Below are positions 46,274-59,342 of a stretch of 64,000 nucleotides of DNA, in pieces. The stretch is from Perilla frutescens. Its lineage: Eukaryota; Streptophyta; Magnoliopsida; Lamiales; Lamiaceae. The notes below the pieces were generated by a model, which was not told the DNA's origin, did no database searches, and saw nothing but the letters and a program-made list of their open reading frames with translations. The position numbers and the translations under genes were made by a program. The stretch lies in NCBI GenBank assembly GCA_026008535.1, contig BRKX01000009.1, positions 31,128,501-31,192,500 on the forward strand, read 5' to 3'. Each line of letters begins with the position of its first letter. The stretch's first letter is position 1.

Positions 46274-49126
46274 ATGGCAAAAGTTAGAGATAGAACTGAG
46301 GATTTTAAGGATACTTCGCGCCGAGCTGCACTGAATTTGGGATATGAAGAGGTGCTTCACCTTTCTTTATTTTGTTGATTATCATTTCCTCATTGTATGC
46401 AGGATTGTTTAGATTTTTCAATTCCTAAAGCATTTTTCCCCCGGGCATTGGAATTTTTCTCTGATTTTTTTTTTTGGCAGTCTAAAATTGCAGCTATAAT
46501 GGCGTCTTTTATCATGCATAAATCTTTGGAAAGATCATCTTTCAGCAAAGCTGCACTAACAACGGTATCTTTGTTTATCATAGTTTGGAAGCGCTACTGA
46601 GTTGAGTGTTAGTGTTAACTGTTAAGGACATGTTTTGTGAAGATATATGACTTTTCTTTGTTGATTTGTGAACATTTATATGCCAGCTTGAAAGTATTAG
46701 AGCCTTAGAGCAGTTCCTCTTGAAGCATAAGAAGGATTATGTAGATGTACATCGTATTACTGAACAAGAGAGAGATAGCATTGAGCATGAGGTGAGATAT
46801 CTTCATTCTTCCCCTCTCTTTATAAGACAAATGCATCATTATCTGTCTATTTGAAGTACTAGTTTTTTGTGTAGATCTCCCATAAATTTTTCCTTTTATG
46901 AAGACTGTTGATGATTTGTGTTTAAGTTCATGCTTTGTTTATGAATGAATCGTCGAAAAGGCATTAGTGTTGGATTGTTAATTTAGAAGATTCTACTGCA
47001 GACATATTCTTATTATGCTGTGTGATGTTTTCATGTATTGATGTCATTTCTACAGAGTGCATATATTCCATAACCTCCCAGTTTTCATTTGATTAGTATA
47101 GTATATTATGGAGCAGTAATTGCATTCTCGAAAAAGTTAAACTGCCACTTGTTGCGACTATTATATTTTATGATAATTCTCAAGGTTAACATAGTGGCTT
47201 GGACATCATGACTTGGGTAGAAAAAATTTACTACCAATGAATATCTGCCATTTTATTCCTCAGTTTCCATTTTATATATGGAATATTATTGTAAAGAATA
47301 CACTTTCCCACTTAAAATTGTTGATGGTGGAGGCATCTTACCTGATCTTTGTCTCATTTCAACTGTACAAGTGTTAAATAGCAATCAATCTTTCAAACAC
47401 CTCATGGCCTCTCCTCTTTGAACTCCTCAATGGTTTCACATCTAGTACATACTTTATTTGGATTTCTTACGTGTTTACTTCCCCTTGGTCAGATTCTTGT
47501 CAATTTAGAATTGGAGTCTCTGTTTTCTGTAGGTGAATGACATAGATCACACATGTCTAACTCTTTCATTTCTTCTCAGAATATTTAACCCCTTACCTTT
47601 GCTCTAAGCTCCTATTTCAAGCATAACTGTTTTGAAACCTCCTTTCAAATGCTCAATGCGATCTACTCTAACAAAAAGTTTGCCTTATTTACTTTCTTTT
47701 TAATTAGTTTCTCTGACTAATGCAGCCACATATGGACAAATTTCATGGAATTACCAACATATTTCTGTACAGGTTACAGTTTTCATCAAAACCTGCAAAG
47801 AGCAAATAGATGTTCTCCAGAAAATAATAAAAGATGAGGAAGCAAATTCAAAGGGATGGCTTGGTAGGAGTGACAATTTGAATGTTGATACCATAGCTCA
47901 CAAACATGGTGTGGTGTGACTTCTATATCAGTGTTGTTTTGACATCAATAATCATTTGTATTGTTTGCATTTTCTGAATAGTTACTGCAGTTGTTCAATA
48001 TTATATAGAACTAGGTTTTCGATCTTTTTAATGCTTTTTGTACTCGAAAAGAAAGAGGACCTTGTTTTGGTTTCCAATGTGTGTCAGTCTTGAATCCCTG
48101 TTCTATTATCAAATGTGTTTTCTAAGTCAAGAATATTATGTCATAGCAATGATTTGTTGGTAATGCTAAAAGATGGTGTAGCCATCAAATGCCTGTTTTC
48201 TCTTCCTTTTTGGTTACTTTCAGAAGTTTTAGGAAGTAGAGACATCCAAATAAAAGGGTATTCTATAAAAGCTTAATGTACTGTCATTTGCTCCGACTTT
48301 TTGCTCAGTGAAATTATTTTTTTTTCCAATTGCAGGTATTGATCTTAAGTGAAAAGCTTCATTCAGTGACATCACAATTTGATCAGCTTCGAGCAGTGCG
48401 GTTTCGAGAAGCTATCAACTGAGTGACACCAAGAAGAAAACTCAAGCAGAGTGGCCCTACTGCTGTTGGAGAGAGCTCGACTTCTGGAAATATTGAGCCC
48501 AGGGAAGTAAACAATTCGGAAGTCAAGCGGACAGATGATGTTCAAGCAGAGCTGATCAGATTCCAGCAACAGCAATTAGACGACGATACACGTGTCCTTC
48601 AGGTAATCAACTGTTGACTAGCAGAAGTGTCTGTATTTAATATATATGGTTTAAGCTAGTCGAGCCATAATTTCTCTAAAACCAATTTCTGAGTTTGTGC
48701 TGCGTTCATGCAGGTAGAGTTGACCAGCATGTTAGATGCTGTTCAAGAGACCGAGACGAAGATGGTGGAAATGTCTGCACTGAACCACCTCATGTCTACT
48801 CATGTATTGCAACAGTCCCAGCAGATAGAGTGTTTGTATGAGCAGGTGAATTATACTCCATCCACATTTCTGAGTTGATAAAAATGCTCTATGTTTGCAT
48901 GATTTGAACTTGAATTAGATAGATATACATATATATCATAGATGGTGAAATTTATTACTCCTTTGGCAATTGGATTTAACAGGCAGTTGTGGCAACAATG
49001 AATGTGGAGCTTGGTAATAAAGAATTATCACAAGCCATCCAAAGGAATAGCAGTAGCGGAACATTCATGTTGCTCTTTTTATTTGTCCTTACCTTTTCAG
49101 TTCTCTTTCTTGATTTTTATAGTTGA
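46274..49126 (+). CDS. SYP81: SYP81-type ER Qa-SNARE (syntaxin 18/Ufe1 family), seven exons, in-frame TGA
   Basis: Ufe1/syntaxin-18-type Qa-SNAREs sit in the ER membrane and mediate fusion of Golgi-to-ER retrograde vesicles. Exons: 46274-46351, 46481-46564, 46687-46791, 47773-47913, 48336-48602, 48714-48845, 48983-49126; every intron is GT...AG and phase 0. Together they give 316 codons, against about 310 residues for Arabidopsis SYP81, recognised from the N-terminus (RDRTEDFKD), FLLKHKKDYVDVHR, EEANSKGWLG, and the C-terminal SNARE helix (about codons 226-290, including TKMVEMSALNHLMSTHVLQQ). A hydrophobic tail anchor follows (about 297-316, LLFLFVLTFSVLFLDFY). Codon 165 (48420-48422) is TGA where CGA (Arg) would fit; translation would stop before the SNARE helix and anchor. 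All downstream sequence still looks constrained. Confidence 0.9.
48420..48422 (+). other. in-frame TGA in exon 5 of the SYP81-like gene
   Basis: The frame enters exon 5 at 48336 in phase 0; the 29th codon is TGA. It is followed by VTPRRKLKQSG, matching the basic linker of the family. One C-to-T change from CGA, a CpG codon, explains it. Confidence 0.9.
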
Positions 49127-49467
49127 AATACAACATTCATTGTGCATGTTATACACTGCTGTGAACATCTTAGGACTTTAGAAAATATACTATTACATTT
49201 GCACTAAAATGATTGGAATATTTATTTTTACTATGCCAAATGTTGATTATACTACAACTCTGGTTACATGAACTAGATATGATGTATATAGTATAAACAA
49301 GGATCATGGCATTTTATACATTTTTCTTACGAGTATCCCTTTCTAATCTGAGGTGTAATCGAACAGAGATGAGTATTATCAAGTTCAAACTTGACTTGTT
49401 TATTATTGAGCTGAATTTTGAGCTTTATTTATCAAATATTTTGAGGTAAATGAATTTATTAAAGTTC

Positions 49468-49517
<50 letters not shown>

Positions 49518-52500
49518 TTTCTTGCCAATTTACTTATATTGTAGCTTATACTCTCCTAAGAAAATATTTAAGGTACCAACACTCCCAAAATTCTTTGCCA
49601 ATTTATATTCCTATTATAAAACAAAACCACTACCATGTATCGTTTCTTAATACAAAAAAAATAGAGTTATTCATATAAAATGCATGTTTTTCTATCTAAT
49701 AAATATTTTGATATTTATACAACAATGCAAATAAAATATAGTTAAGGTATTACATAAAGATGAGGAAATTGATCTGAGGTGATTATTGTTGATTCTTTCG
49801 CCAATAACCGCGTGGCGCGCTCCTCATTCCGATGTCTTGCTACTCTCTCTCTCTCTCTCGATAGACAAGCCACAATTTCTTTGTTTCTTTGTCAAGAACC
49901 AACTACATATTTTCACCATAATCCAATTTTAAAATCGAGATTATTGTGATCGTTTATTTCTCAGACCTCAAATGGACGATGGAAAAGTAAAGAGTTCTTT
50001 TATCATTTATTTATATTATAAAAAGAACCTTAACCGTAGATTATAGCGTTGACACGTACTATTTTTAATGTTTTGTTATTTCTCATACAATGTAAATGGG
50101 GAGTATAAATACCTTTATAGATCGTGCGTAAACATCACTTCACAAGAATAAATGCAATATGCAGTTTCCAGATTCAACAGAGAAGAATTAAGAGAGAAAC
50201 AAAAACACAATCACACAAGACCGTAACTAAAGAAGTAGATCATAGTTCTGCTATTAAAAAAAAGGTAGATCATAAACATCCATTACTAAAAACCCAAAAA
50301 TTCTGCTGGGATATGAACCCCAGAGGGCTGGATAAAATTCGACGCAGACGACGTGGCTATTCAAGAAGTAGACTCAAGATGACTCTAGCATCATACTCTA
50401 GTTTAACAAAGCACAAAACTTGTATTAAACAAACTATCCAACCGATCAAAATTCATTATATAAGATTCATATCCGGATCCACTTTGCATTTCACACACAA
50501 ATTTATGGATGAATGAACGGAGTCATCAACTTAAAGATGCCACTAATGGTTGGAAGAAGTTCAGGATCGACTCCATCCTAAACAAAACAAAACACACACA
50601 CACATATCTCTTGATGAAAGGAAGATTAACATCCGATACAAGCAAAAAAAAAAAGCCATAAACTTAACTAAAAAAAACATGGTAAAGGATTGTAGTATAA
50701 TCATCTTAAATACATGATTGCACAGAACATTCCATTTTGTACCCAACAGTCCAACACAAATGTGTTCTGCCAGGAGATGTTTGTAAATGGTTTAAATATT
50801 ATCAAACTAGTTAATTCGATACCATATACAGCAGCTCAAGGAACTTCCATGAATGTGAGACAATAATTAATTTCTAGAACAAATTCTCGAGGAAAAACTA
50901 GTAAGATTTAACATCCACTTCCAAACAAATAGTTCTGATCTCCATAGAAACATCTTCTAGAAAGAACCGTACAGAACCATTATGCCCTTCCAACATATCT
51001 GACATAGGAGAAAATAAGTCCCCATACTATAACAAACAAAAAACATGTCAAACATGAAACATATCAAATTGCCAATTAATGATCGATCAATTATAAGCAT
51101 AAATATTACAGATATTTCAACATCTCCAACTCCTCCAGTCAACATGTCAGACCCAAATCCCAAAGAAGTCGACTCTATAAGCAAAAGTGCTAATTTTTTC
51201 AAGTTTTTGTCTTGATTCTTTCTTCAAAATACAATATTTTGATTTTCTTTAAGTCTGTGCTTTAAATAAGCAATTTGAAGACCTATGGTTAACTCTTGAG
51301 AGAATAAACATTTTTTTATTATTATATTTTTTTATAAAGACACCAATAGACTAATATAGTCTGCTTCTTCCAAATTAACATGATACTCTAGTCTACTTAA
51401 AATAACTCAATTTTCTTTTAGGAACTCATATTTTAAATACTATTTGCAGCGGCTTAAATCTTCTTCCCTTCCTTCCATTTACTGAAGATTCACAAATAAG
51501 TACTTAATTATTTGACATATCCAATATGAACGTGTTGGACTCGATTTTTCTTCTTTAACTTCTCCCCCTACTTTAGCCCTTCCCCCAAGGGTTCCCCCAT
51601 CTTCTAATGGGTTTTGAGCAACAATCTACAATTGAAAAATCGAGATAAAAAATAACCATCCTCTTTAGAGAACATCCCTACCCTACAATTACAATTGTAC
51701 ATATTATCTTATTTTAAATATTAAAAAATAACTGCCAATATCACCCTTTGCCCCAGCAACAACTTTATATTTCATTGTTTTACAATCCTGTTTCCATATC
51801 CAGCATGCCTGCTGCCATCCTTATTGTTGAGCTTGAGATCACAGCCTTTATTTTAATAGACGAATTCACTTGCATAGAAAATCTTTCCAACTGAAAAATG
51901 CTAGGAAAAATATTGAAGGAAGTAGGAACTACTCTAATTATTCTCTAAAAGGTTTAGGCACCTTAAGTTCATAAGTGAAGTGAACAAGTAATAAGTATCT
52001 AGTTCGGGACAGGGGCCTTAAGTAGACAATGGATCACCTACACATTCTAAGATCAATGTATCTGGTAAGTTCACTTACAGCAGCACAGGGCAGAAGTCAC
52101 ATGTCATCAAGATTAGTCTTTGAACCTAGAAGCACTGCACAGTTTTTTTAACACAAAACCTTCTAAACAAAAGCCCCGAAGTCAAGACAAATGTAAATAT
52201 GGAATGGAAGACTATTCACAAAATACAGAAAAAATAAATGCTATAACTCAACAAAAGAAAGAATCCACGTTCTTGTCATGTAAATAAAAAAAGATGAGAA
52301 AGGAAGGCACATTCCAAAAACTCAACCAGATTAACTAGAGCACTTGTTAGCCCATATTAATTATTTTTCCAATCCTAACATGAGGTTCAATTCTCTAAAG
52401 TTTTTGGAGTGAGAGTGCATAACCTCCACTTCTGAGCCGTGCGTGTGTGTGTGTGTGTGTGACTGTGTGTGTGTGTACCACAGAGAGAGAGAGAGTATCA

Positions 52501-52766
52501 CCAAGTTTATGATGCACTGTCAGTAAAAATTAAAATATGAACTTTCAGAATTACTACAGTCTACAAGCACTTGATCGCCACGTAGAAAAACAAAGATACA
52601 TAATTGCAATCTATTAACATGCATCTTAGTTCCTTCATTGACTTTCTCCCATTATCAAACATATATGATATCAAGGAACCCTTAAAACAAAGAAGATCAG
52701 TACATGAAACTGAAACAAAACCTACTTACCAATTAAAACAATCCCTTGAAAAAAGGGCCACAAGCA
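49127..52766. other. intergenic region between two convergent genes
   Basis: The 3' flanks of the SYP81-like and Yos1-like genes. Holds a (GA)n tract of about 20 repeats at 49475-49515, a short (CT)n at 49845-49859 and (GT)n at 52442-52478. Frames at 50124-50516 and 50957-51202 have no recognisable domain. I see no further gene; part may be the long 3' UTR of the minus-strand gene. Confidence 0.5.
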
Positions 52767-53000
52767 TCACCCAGATACCATTTTCACAATGATGCAGAGT
52801 AAATTGAGAAGTATAAGTGGAACTCTTAAGTACTGAGTTGCGTAAATAAGACCAAGTATCTGTCCCTTGAAAGAGTTTCTCTTAACCCCAGAATACTCCT
52901 GGAAGCTCCATCCTCTAGGAGCAAGGAACCGATCTTCATTTAGTATGGCCAGGGCATTTGCAAGAAGTAGGCAACCTTCTAGAAGTGTCCACAACCCCAT
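52767..53000 (-). CDS. Yos1/IER3IP1-like ER-Golgi transport membrane protein
   Basis: A 77-residue protein of the Yos1 family. Yeast Yos1 works with Yip1 and Yif1 in COPII-dependent ER-to-Golgi transport, and human IER3IP1 is the counterpart. The full length is visible: an N-terminal hydrophobic segment (1-20, MGLWTLLEGCLLLANALAIL), the conserved NEDRFLAPRGW (21-31), a short polar loop, FKGQILGLIYATQYLRVPL (44-62) and a second hydrophobic segment (about 54-73) ending VKMVSG. This is close to the typical plant size of 77-79. The start at 53000 is chosen because an intron acceptor (TTGCAG) sits two bases upstream, so a longer open frame starting at 53018 is intronic. The coding part is a single exon. 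Confidence 0.93.
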   Translation of the reverse strand: MGLWTLLEGCLLLANALAILNEDRFLAPRGWSFQEYSGVKRNSFKGQILGLIYATQYLRVPLILLNLLCIIVKMVSG

Positions 53001-53002
53001 TC

Positions 53003-53841
53003 CTGCAACATATAGCATATCAGAATCTCTTTCCTATATGATCGATTATAGAAAGAGCTATATAAAACAATGACGGCATGTACTTAAGGACAATCTATAG
53101 GCCAGTTCCCACAAGAAGTAACAAGCGAGCTCATTTTCATGCCATAGACAATTCATTACCATATGACTCATGAGCTCACTACTCTACAATGAACACCCTT
53201 ACTCACTCCAACTATAAGCTTCACCCACACCACACATAGCATATAACAACACTTCAAAGGCCTCTATGAAGCTCAAGTTAACACATTCAAGACATTTGTG
53301 CTATTTCCAAGCACAAAATTTCAATAGCACCCAAGAAGCAAGTACAAGCACCGTCAAACTTCCTTAAACTTGAATTCATTCCCAAAAGAGCACAATTAAT
53401 TCCAAGAGAAAGCTTAAAATACTCATATGCAGCCACATAACTCACATTGTGTGCTATCTTCAAATCCATGCTAAAGAATTGCAGTACAATACACATCAAA
53501 AAATTCTAGCATGAAAAAATCACATCTTAAGCAGAATTTCACTACATTATGAACCAAACCTCAAGATGAAGCTTCAACACCCTTTCTTTATGCACTTTTG
53601 CAACCCCCCATGGAAACCTACCATGGTTCACAGGCCCTATTTTCGTAGTATAGCACAATTCAAGCAACACAGTGCCTAAATTTCGAAAATTTAAGCTTAA
53701 AATGGACGCCCACCAAAAGTTCGACAAAGTTCCCAATGAAAATTCAAAATTATCGACCCAACCGAGCATAAACCTCGTTCACACATCATCTCTATTCATC
53801 ATCAATCACCACCAAACAAGGATTAGAGTAGGAAATCGTAC
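53003..53841 (-). other. 5' UTR intron of the Yos1-like gene
   Basis: Donor GAG|GTACGATT at 53841/53842 and acceptor TATGTTGCAG ending at 53003 give an 839-bp GT...AG intron just before the ATG. The leader exon would run from 53842 to roughly 54030, where CT-rich minus-strand sequence suggests the transcript start. Leader introns near the ATG are common in small plant housekeeping genes. Confidence 0.6.
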
Positions 53842-54039
53842 CTCGGACGTGATAGTTTGGGAATTTCGAAAATATGAGCAATTCTCAAATAAATTTCTTT
53901 GCGTGAATATCTTGAACACAAAGTATGAGAAAAGGTTTTGATGCAAAGGAAATGGAGAGAATGGGAGATTAAAGCTTCAATTGGTGAAAGGATTTAGCAG
54001 AGGTTTGAGCAGAGCAGATCTTCCTTGCATTTTGTGTTA

Positions 54040-56155
54040 CTTGCATAATTATTTTTTTTTTTTAATATTTCTTAATTGAGGATGGATGAAAGTACTAAAT
54101 AGAAAATTTTAATTAAAATAAATTATAATAAATTAAAAAATAAAAAAAATATTTTTAAAAAAAATATTGAAAAACTGCAAGAGGAAATGCAACAAGATTT
54201 GTAACATGTGATCCCATTTCTGATTTGAGTGCCCCTTGCCTTTGCGAAACGGAAGAAAGTACCTCTTAAAAAAATAGACGCGAGGTTCTATTGGTCCGTG
54301 CCTAATTCCACTAAAACTCTGTATTGCGACGCCTAATAATACGGTTTATGGTTGGTAAAAAATACTGTCATATCGAATACCGTCCATATTATTTTGAAAA
54401 ATACTGAAAATACGTATATTGATTTTTCGATAAGATATGATATCTTACTAAAATTTTACGGTAAGGTAACACTATGAATTTTTAAAAATTAAGATATACC
54501 GATGTATATCAAAAGTTCGGTATACCGTCATATATTGATATATAGCTTATCACGGTATATGTCAAAGTGAATGTATGTATATACGGTCAGATCGTATATA
54601 CCGTTCCACATGATATATAATGTGGTATGGTACATATAGTATGACAGTATATATCGGTACATCGATACATATCGTACTTTGAATTTATTATTATATATAT
54701 ATATATATAATACAATATTTAGTAAGTTTAGTATAAAAGTTATATTTTAATATTTAATTTAATACCTAAATTATAACTAAAAATGAACTATTTGCAATTA
54801 AATGTAATAAATAATAATCTTCTATTTTTTTTCAATCAATTAAAGTAAAAGTTAAAATGAATAATGAATAAAAAGTAAAATAAAATGATGTATACGTAAA
54901 TTATAAGATATACAATTATGTCAATAGAATAAAAGATAACTTAAATTAAATAATGCATAATAATCTTTTTACTCTTCTTCAATTTTTAAAATTGAAAGTT
55001 AACAAGAATGATTGAAATAATTAAAAGAAAAGGAGATATATTATATAAAAATATAATACTTAGTTTGTTCATCGTAAAAGTTTAGAAACATATAATATTT
55101 AATATAATTTAATAATTAAATTATAACTAAAAATCAAACAATGTGAAATCAAATGTAATAAATAATAATTATTTTATTTTTCAATTTTTAAACCAAAAGT
55201 TATGATGAATGGTATTAACATTTTAAAAAAATGAGATTCACCATGCAATAATATAATATTTATGCCTTAGCATGTTTATTATGATAGCTACGTTTTTTAA
55301 ATTATTAAATTTAATACTTCAATGACAACTACAAGTTGATCAATTTGAAATCAAATGTTATTGATAATCTTTTATTCTTATTTAAACTTTAGACTAAAAG
55401 TCATGATGAATAGTAAAGAAAAATATACGAAATGAGATATTATATATTATAATACTTAGTATGTTCATCATAAAAGTTTAAGAAAATATTATATTTCATA
55501 TAATTTAATACAAAACTCCTAACTAAAAATTGAACCATTTGAAATCAAATGTAATAAATAATAATGTTATATTCTTCTTTAATCTTTAGACTAAAAATTA
55601 TCATGAATTATCAAAAAAATTAAAATAAAATGAAATATGTTACACAATGCTAGAATACTTAGTATGTTCAGTATAAACGTTTAGGAAAATTTATATTTGT
55701 TGAGATGTTGGAGTCTTGGAGTTTCAAGATTTGTTTCGGATTTTAAGATGTTGAAATTATATATTTGTATTTTTAATATTTGTTGAGACTTGAGATTGTG
55801 CTTCTAAGAATTGTGTGTTTAATATTTGTAAAGATTTCAACATGCATTTTTTTTTTAATTTTATTGCGTTGAAGGTTGATTGTTGATTTGTTTATTTGGT
55901 GTATTGGTATTTGATTATTATTATTATTATGGATATTTAATGTCGTTACTATTATTATTTATGCATGTATTTTCTTACTGAATATTTTTTAATATAACGA
56001 TAATTTCGGTATAACGTGAAATGTCGATATGGCACGAACCAAAATATTGGTACAGTAAGGTATACTGAACTAAGATATAGTAAGGTATACCGAAATGAAT
56101 GTATGATAAAGGTATGAATTATGTGACATATCAAACTCAAGGTATACCAAACTAA
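54040..56155. other. AT-rich region with dispersed GGTATACC-type motifs, hAT-like remnant
   Basis: No gene. 54310-54680 and 55985-56160 are dense with TATACCG/CGGTATA phrases, like subterminal regions of some hAT elements. In between, an 'AATCAAATGTAATAAATAATAAT' plus 'ACTTAGTATGTTCATCATAAAAGTTTA' pair recurs about four times (near 54800, 55070-55160, 55330-55450 and 55540-55670), an eroded tandem array. Confidence 0.5.
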
Positions 56156-56446
56156 GATATCCCATAGATAAAACTGATGAAGAAGAAAATTCACTTCTAA
56201 TAGATATAACAGCTGATGAAACTAATGAAGAAGAAAATTCCCTTTTTCAATGGGTTCGCCCTGCACACTTAGATGATAATAAGAGAAATCCTAATCTAAA
56301 AATAGCTACTATGGCTCGTGATTATGGCATTGATGTGAATTAAGTATTACAACAAGAAGTGGGTAATACTTCTTATGATTCAAAAACAAATATGTTAACA
56401 GAGGATGGGGAAAATAGTAATGGAGGAAATGATGGAAGTGGTGGAA

Positions 56447-56483
<37 letters not shown>

Positions 56484-56803
56484 CGGTAAAAATGGTGGGA
56501 ACAATCATTACAATTATGGTTCAAGTCATACATTATTGAGTTTATTCAGTTGTGAGACCGACTTCACTCGTGCAACACAAGATATGAACCAGGAAGTAGA
56601 GCCCTAGAATAGGTGCAATAGGAAATGGCTACATAAGGAGACGTGCATGGACTCAAGAAGAAGGTTCAAGCACTGATATTGAATCACTTTCAGCCAATCT
56701 TGATTCTATGCATATAAGTGGCACTGATCATAGTGATATGTCCCAAGATTCATATGCTTCTTACACATATGGGAGTTCACAATTTGATTTGATTACTTAA
56801 AAT
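56156..56803 (+). pseudogene. probable hAT-family transposase C-terminal remnant
   Basis: Plus strand: LFQWVRPAHLDDNKRNPNLK, IATMARDYGIDVN, then an Asn/Gly/Asp-rich tail with a (GAT)n-encoded Asp run (56448-56482), then EEGSSTDIESLSANLDSMHI in another frame. This resembles the acidic, low-complexity C-terminus of DUF659-type plant hAT proteins, but the catalytic part is missing and stops interrupt. It could also be an unrelated low-complexity frame. Confidence 0.4.
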
Positions 56804-57341
56804 GTGTATGTGGATCAAATGTGCATCAATAAAATAATTGAGTCAGTGGACACTATCCAATCCATGGTGAAGTTGTTGAAAAGAAATCATGAAACATATC
56901 AAGCGCATGTGCATAACTATATCCAGAATTACTCTAATGTGATGAGTTGGTATTAATATTGTTTGGAACAAGATGACATTCCATCTACTATATTTGAACC
57001 TCAGAGATCCTCATTTTGGTATTAATTGTACTTTATAATGTTTATTTAGTTATTTTATATTATATTGTGTATTATTTTGACAAATGTATTGTCTCAAACA
57101 GTATTTATATAATGCAGTATTCATATGTTTGCTTTCAAAATACAATTCTATCAAGATGTGCATAATAATATGTTATAATAGTTCCTAAAATTTCTTGTTA
57201 AATTTCCAAGATTTTAATATTGTTTCCATCATTTTTTTTAATTTTTTGCGATATCGATATGCGATATCGATATATCCTACAATATATCCTTAAAATTGAA
57301 GTTGCGATATATGATGTGATAGTGATATTTTCATCATTGAT

Positions 57342-59006
57342 GACACCACAATCAGAGTTCCCTACCTATTGTGGAGGGTGTTCAAACCGCATCAATTTCC
57401 ATACTTTCCGGGTCGGCTCGTCGAGAGGCCTGTTCCTGTAAACCTGACTGTGCTTACAAAGGAGTGGTACATTCCGACACACATGCTGAAATGCTACTTT
57501 AATGTTGGTCCAATCTTTACATCTCCTTGATATCGGATCGAAAACCACAATTGCCTGCTGCGTAATTTGGAACATGTATAAGACCCAGTGATCTTCAGCA
57601 ACAAACCCTATCTCGTACACTTTGTCGACAGTCCACCACGGTCTTCCGCCTTGTTGAGGATAATTACCATGGACGTACAACATAATCCAATCAGTGACGA
57701 CCTCCATGTTTTCCAACACCAATTTGCTGGATTGCAATCACAATACCGTGGAATACGTTAGGACGTTTCATGGTTAATAACACAATTCAAGAGAGAGGGT
57801 GAAGGTATATTTACCCAGCCGAGAGACTCAATCAACGCCCATTTCTCCTTAAATTGTGTCTTCTTCGTCGCCTTCGAAGGTGACGTCTTTGATTTTTTGA
57901 GAGGCAGTGGCTGTTCCTGAAGAGGTCCTGCCTCAGGGATGAATAGCCTCATTTTCACCGGCATTTTCTTAGCTGATGAGGCAGATTCTCCTTTGTCTAC
58001 AATACATGGCACAACAATCTTAAATTCAGCAAGCAAGGTAATAAAAACCATTTGAGCAACATTTACCTTTCTCTTCTTCACTGAGGAAGCTGATGTCAAC
58101 GTCCTCGTCAGCAGCTCCATACACGATTTCATCGTCGACATATGCATCTACTGCATGCATGACATCATCATCATAATCATTTTCAACCCCTACCTCTGCA
58201 TCCTCCTGCCCACCATCTGCACCCGAATCAGCCTCTGGGGCTGCATCAATGTCACCATAAGCTTCTGCAATAAGTGATTCTAGGGCCGCCATGTCGATAT
58301 CTTTGAAGGTGTGATCACCGTCAGCATTCTCTAATGTGTCGATAGGTGCTATAGGCATGTCGACAGCCTTACCATGTACGCCGGCAACAGTGCCATGCAC
58401 GTCATCGATCACGTCGGCAGCAGTCGGGTTTGTGTCGATGACTCCCTCATCTCTTTCCTTTCTCTCGGCCTCCTCTTGGCCCTTCACGGTGGCGTCAAGA
58501 TCTTGATGATCTGCTTTCGGACTCAAATGGTCTGGAGCACTCTCATACTCGTCACCATCTTGACGGTATTCGATTTCATGGTTACATTGGACATTCTAAA
58601 TTGCATCGACCTTTTGCTCCACAACTTTGGCCTTTTCTAAGTCGTCGATCCTAACCATCACCATTGAATCCGATTCTTATCAACAAGCACACACGCAAGA
58701 TAAGCATAACAAGAGTTTTGAACATGAATTAATAACCTATATTTTTGCAAAAATCATTACAATGAGGACTCACAATTATTATCTGGAAAATGACCGCCAA
58801 GGTCATCGGTTCTCCATCATCCGCGTGCAATTGCTTCTTAGATTGCTCTGGCATCTTCGATGTTGACCTCGACTTCGACTTAGAAGAACTCACGTTGTGG
58901 GGATGTTTTCTCGGAGATCGATGCACCTTAAACACCCTAGCATCTCGTGCTCCAACAATCTCCACATCAGTTTGATTACCAAGGATGTCGTCATCATCGA
59001 TGAGAC
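57342..59006 (-). pseudogene. second DUF1985/ULP1-type gene copy, C-terminal half only
   Basis: Read right to left. LIDDDDILGNQTDVEIVGA begins at 59006, where a foreign sequence cuts off the N-terminal side. Then RRSPRKH-like basic region, IDDLEKAKVVEQ, and an acidic segment (58526-58080) homologous to 41.3-41.8 kb. Introns at 57997-58066 and about 57726-57814 have GT...AG ends. Next a Lys/Ser-rich linker, then a C48 (ULP1-type SUMO protease) domain: VDKVYEIGFVAEDHWVLYMF with the catalytic His, IVVFDPISRRC with Asp, and SDCGV with Cys (codon 57348-57350). TAG lies five codons before SDCGV. The frame is cut at 57342, right after the catalytic Cys, by the hAT-like remnant. Confidence 0.75.
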
Positions 59007-59334
59007 TGTTGGAAAATTGGATTTGTTAAATTGAGTTTTTACTCATTTTATCTGATTTTTGTGACCGGGTTATTTAATTTTGAAGGAATTAAATACCGTA
59101 CGATTGTTCTATGATTTTAGTAGATAATCGTAGTATTTTTATTTGCTCAAATCCGATTTTCGGTGAGTGAGAAATAAGTGGTTGAAGTTGGTCACACGAT
59201 TGGGCATTTATGGTGTGTGGGAAAATGTGTTTAACACACATTAAATGATCCCACATTGATTTCTTAACCAATTTAAGAAGTGTATTTAAGTGTATTAACA
59301 CTTAAGTATAATAATTAAGTGCACAAGGATTTGG
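59007..59334 (+). repeat. probable copia LTR start
   Basis: TGTTGGAAAATTGGATTTG begins exactly where the ULP1-type copy stops. TGTTGGAA is a frequent start of plant copia LTRs. The rest is interrupted by hAT-3 at 59343 and then E4, and its far end lies beyond the window or is lost. Confidence 0.4.
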
Positions 59335-59342
59335 GCCATGAG

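Noticed and set aside
50124..50516. A 130-codon frame as a host gene.
   Set aside because: Basic, low-complexity composition, no recognisable domain and no supporting splice or neighbour evidence.
52998..53018. Start of the Yos1-like protein at 53018 instead of 53000.
   Set aside because: The extra six residues come from the polypyrimidine/acceptor side of a TTGCAG splice site, and the family starts at MGLWTLLEG.
56359..56607. Asp-repeat protein as an independent gene.
   Set aside because: The Asp run is a (GAT)n microsatellite inside a sequence resembling the acidic tail of a hAT transposase.
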